From Bacillota bacterium (lineage in GTDB: Bacteria > Bacillota > Clostridia > Peptostreptococcales > Anaerovoracaceae), in contig JAKJCD010000027.1 of NCBI GenBank assembly GCA_022706625.1, positions 1 to 5,225 of the forward strand: 5,225 bases of DNA. The letters run 5' to 3'. The position numbers and the translations under genes were made by a program. The notes below the pieces were generated by a model that was not told where the DNA came from, searched no databases, and saw only the letters and a list, made by a program, of their open reading frames with translations. Below, piece by piece: positions 4,359-5,225 of this stretch; position 1 is the first letter of the stretch; each line of letters starts with the position of its first letter.

Positions 4359-5225
4359 TATTTCACCAGCGCCTCTTTTAAGATCTCATCCAGTGATTCA
4401 ACCAGAACAAGCCTGATCCTCCTGCGTACCTTTGATGGTATCTCTTCTATATCGGCCTCGTTTTCCTTTGGCAGAATTACTGTCGTTATGCCCGCCCTGT
4501 GAGCTGCCAGCACTTTTTCCCTTATGCCGCCCACAGGCAAAACTTTGCCCCGCAGTGTTATCTCCCCGGTCATGGCAAGATCTTTCTTTACAGGGATAGC
4601 CGTCAAGGCTGATATCACGGAAGTGCACATGGTAACACCGGCGGATGGTCCGTCCTTCGGAGTGGCTCCTTCCGGTATGTGGATATGCAGATCCTTTTCT
4701 TTATAGAAGTTTTCATCGATACCGAGCTCTTTGGCTTTTGAACGGATATAGCTGATGCCCGCTTTCGCCGACTCCTGCATGACCTCCCCTAACTGTCCCG
4801 TCAGGACCAGCGTCCCGTTTCCCGGCAGCACGGCAGTCTCGATTGACAGGGTGTCTCCGCCCACCACGGTCCATGCCAGGCCCGTGGTCACGCCTGTTTC
4901 ATTCTCTCCTTCTATTTTATCATAATGAAATCGTTTCTTTCCAAGGTATTTTTCAATATTCGCCGCAGTGATATTGATCGGGCCTGTATGCTTCTCCGCC
5001 ACCTTCCTTGCCGACTTTCTGCAGACATTGGCTATTTCCCTCTCCAGGTTCCGGACGCCCGACTCTCTTGTATAGTTGTTTATGATGGCCCGAATAGCTG
5101 TCTCTGAAAAATTGACATCTCCTTCTTTCAGACCATGCTCGGATATTTTTTTAGGGATCAGGTACTGTTGAGCTATGCTGACTTTTTCTTCCTCCGTATA
5201 GCCGGTGACAGGAATGACTTCCATC
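4358..5225 (-). CDS. lon: ATP-dependent protease Lon, C-terminal part (5' end outside the window)
   Basis: Lon is a hexameric cytosolic AAA+ serine protease that degrades misfolded and selected regulatory proteins. The visible 288 codons cover the end of the AAA+ module and the whole protease domain. The fragment begins MEVIPVTGYTEEEKVSIAQQ, which matches an internal part of Lon rather than a start. The sensor-2 region is RESGVRNLEREIANVCRK (53-70) with Arg58. The protease domain includes GVTTGLAWT (111-119), the catalytic Ser194 in PKDGPSAGVT (189-198) and the catalytic Lys237 in LPVGGIREKVLAAHRAG (229-245). It ends TAA at 4360-4358, overlapping the engB start. The dyad is intact, so the protease should be active. 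The upstream substrate-binding and Walker regions and the operon promoter are outside the window. Confidence 0.97.
   Translation of the reverse strand, partial: MEVIPVTGYTEEEKVSIAQQYLIPKKISEHGLKEGDVNFSETAIRAIINNYTRESGVRNLEREIANVCRKSARKVAEKHTGPINITAANIEKYLGKKRFHYDKIEGENETGVTTGLAWTVVGGDTLSIETAVLPGNGTLVLTGQLGEVMQESAKAGISYIRSKAKELGIDENFYKEKDLHIHIPEGATPKDGPSAGVTMCTSVISALTAIPVKKDLAMTGEITLRGKVLPVGGIREKVLAAHRAGITTVILPKENEADIEEIPSKVRRRIRLVLVESLDEILKEALVK

Overview
The window looks like chromosomal DNA from a low-to-moderate GC Gram-positive anaerobe, most likely a member of the Clostridia (Bacillota). The evidence is the lon-engB gene order, a DUF1836 regulator, a PduL-type phosphotransacylase next to an hpt gene, and strong AGGAGG-type ribosome binding sites. 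I cannot name the genus from sequence alone.

Right part (about 1614-5225, all minus strand): a compact six-gene run read right to left. It holds the 3' part of lon (cut by the window edge), engB/ysxC (ribosome-assembly GTPase), a small DUF1232/YkvA-type membrane protein, hpt (hypoxanthine phosphoribosyltransferase), a pduL-type phosphate acyltransferase, and deoC (deoxyribose-phosphate aldolase). Junctions are a 1-base overlap (lon/engB), gaps of 3, 17 and 14 bases, and a 4-base ATGA overlap (pduL/deoC), so one transcript with partly coupled translation is likely. Its promoter lies outside the window. The first half concerns protein quality control and ribosome assembly. The second half concerns purine salvage and deoxynucleoside breakdown: DeoC yields glyceraldehyde-3-phosphate and acetaldehyde, and PduL interconverts acyl-CoA and acyl-phosphate.

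Middle (919-1602, plus strand): a cytosolic SGNH/GDSL hydrolase gene that converges on deoC with only 11 bases between the stop codons and no convincing terminator. It carries a perfect 12-bp inverted repeat inside its coding region. It is driven by a textbook sigma-A promoter (TTGACA, 17 bases, TATAAT). Two copies of the palindrome ATATC-N-GATAT, 21 bp apart centre to centre, straddle its -35 box.

Left part (1-736, minus strand): a DUF1836 protein with a predicted MerR-like DNA-binding region, transcribed divergently from the SGNH gene, followed by the first 34 codons of a gene resembling LD-carboxypeptidases (peptidase family S66), cut by the window edge. Each has a plausible promoter of its own, and the two promoter regions share the 10-mer CGTTTTGCAA. 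The divergent regulator-hydrolase pair with its operator-like palindromes is the most interesting part of the window. I see no mobile element, CRISPR array, tRNA or rRNA.
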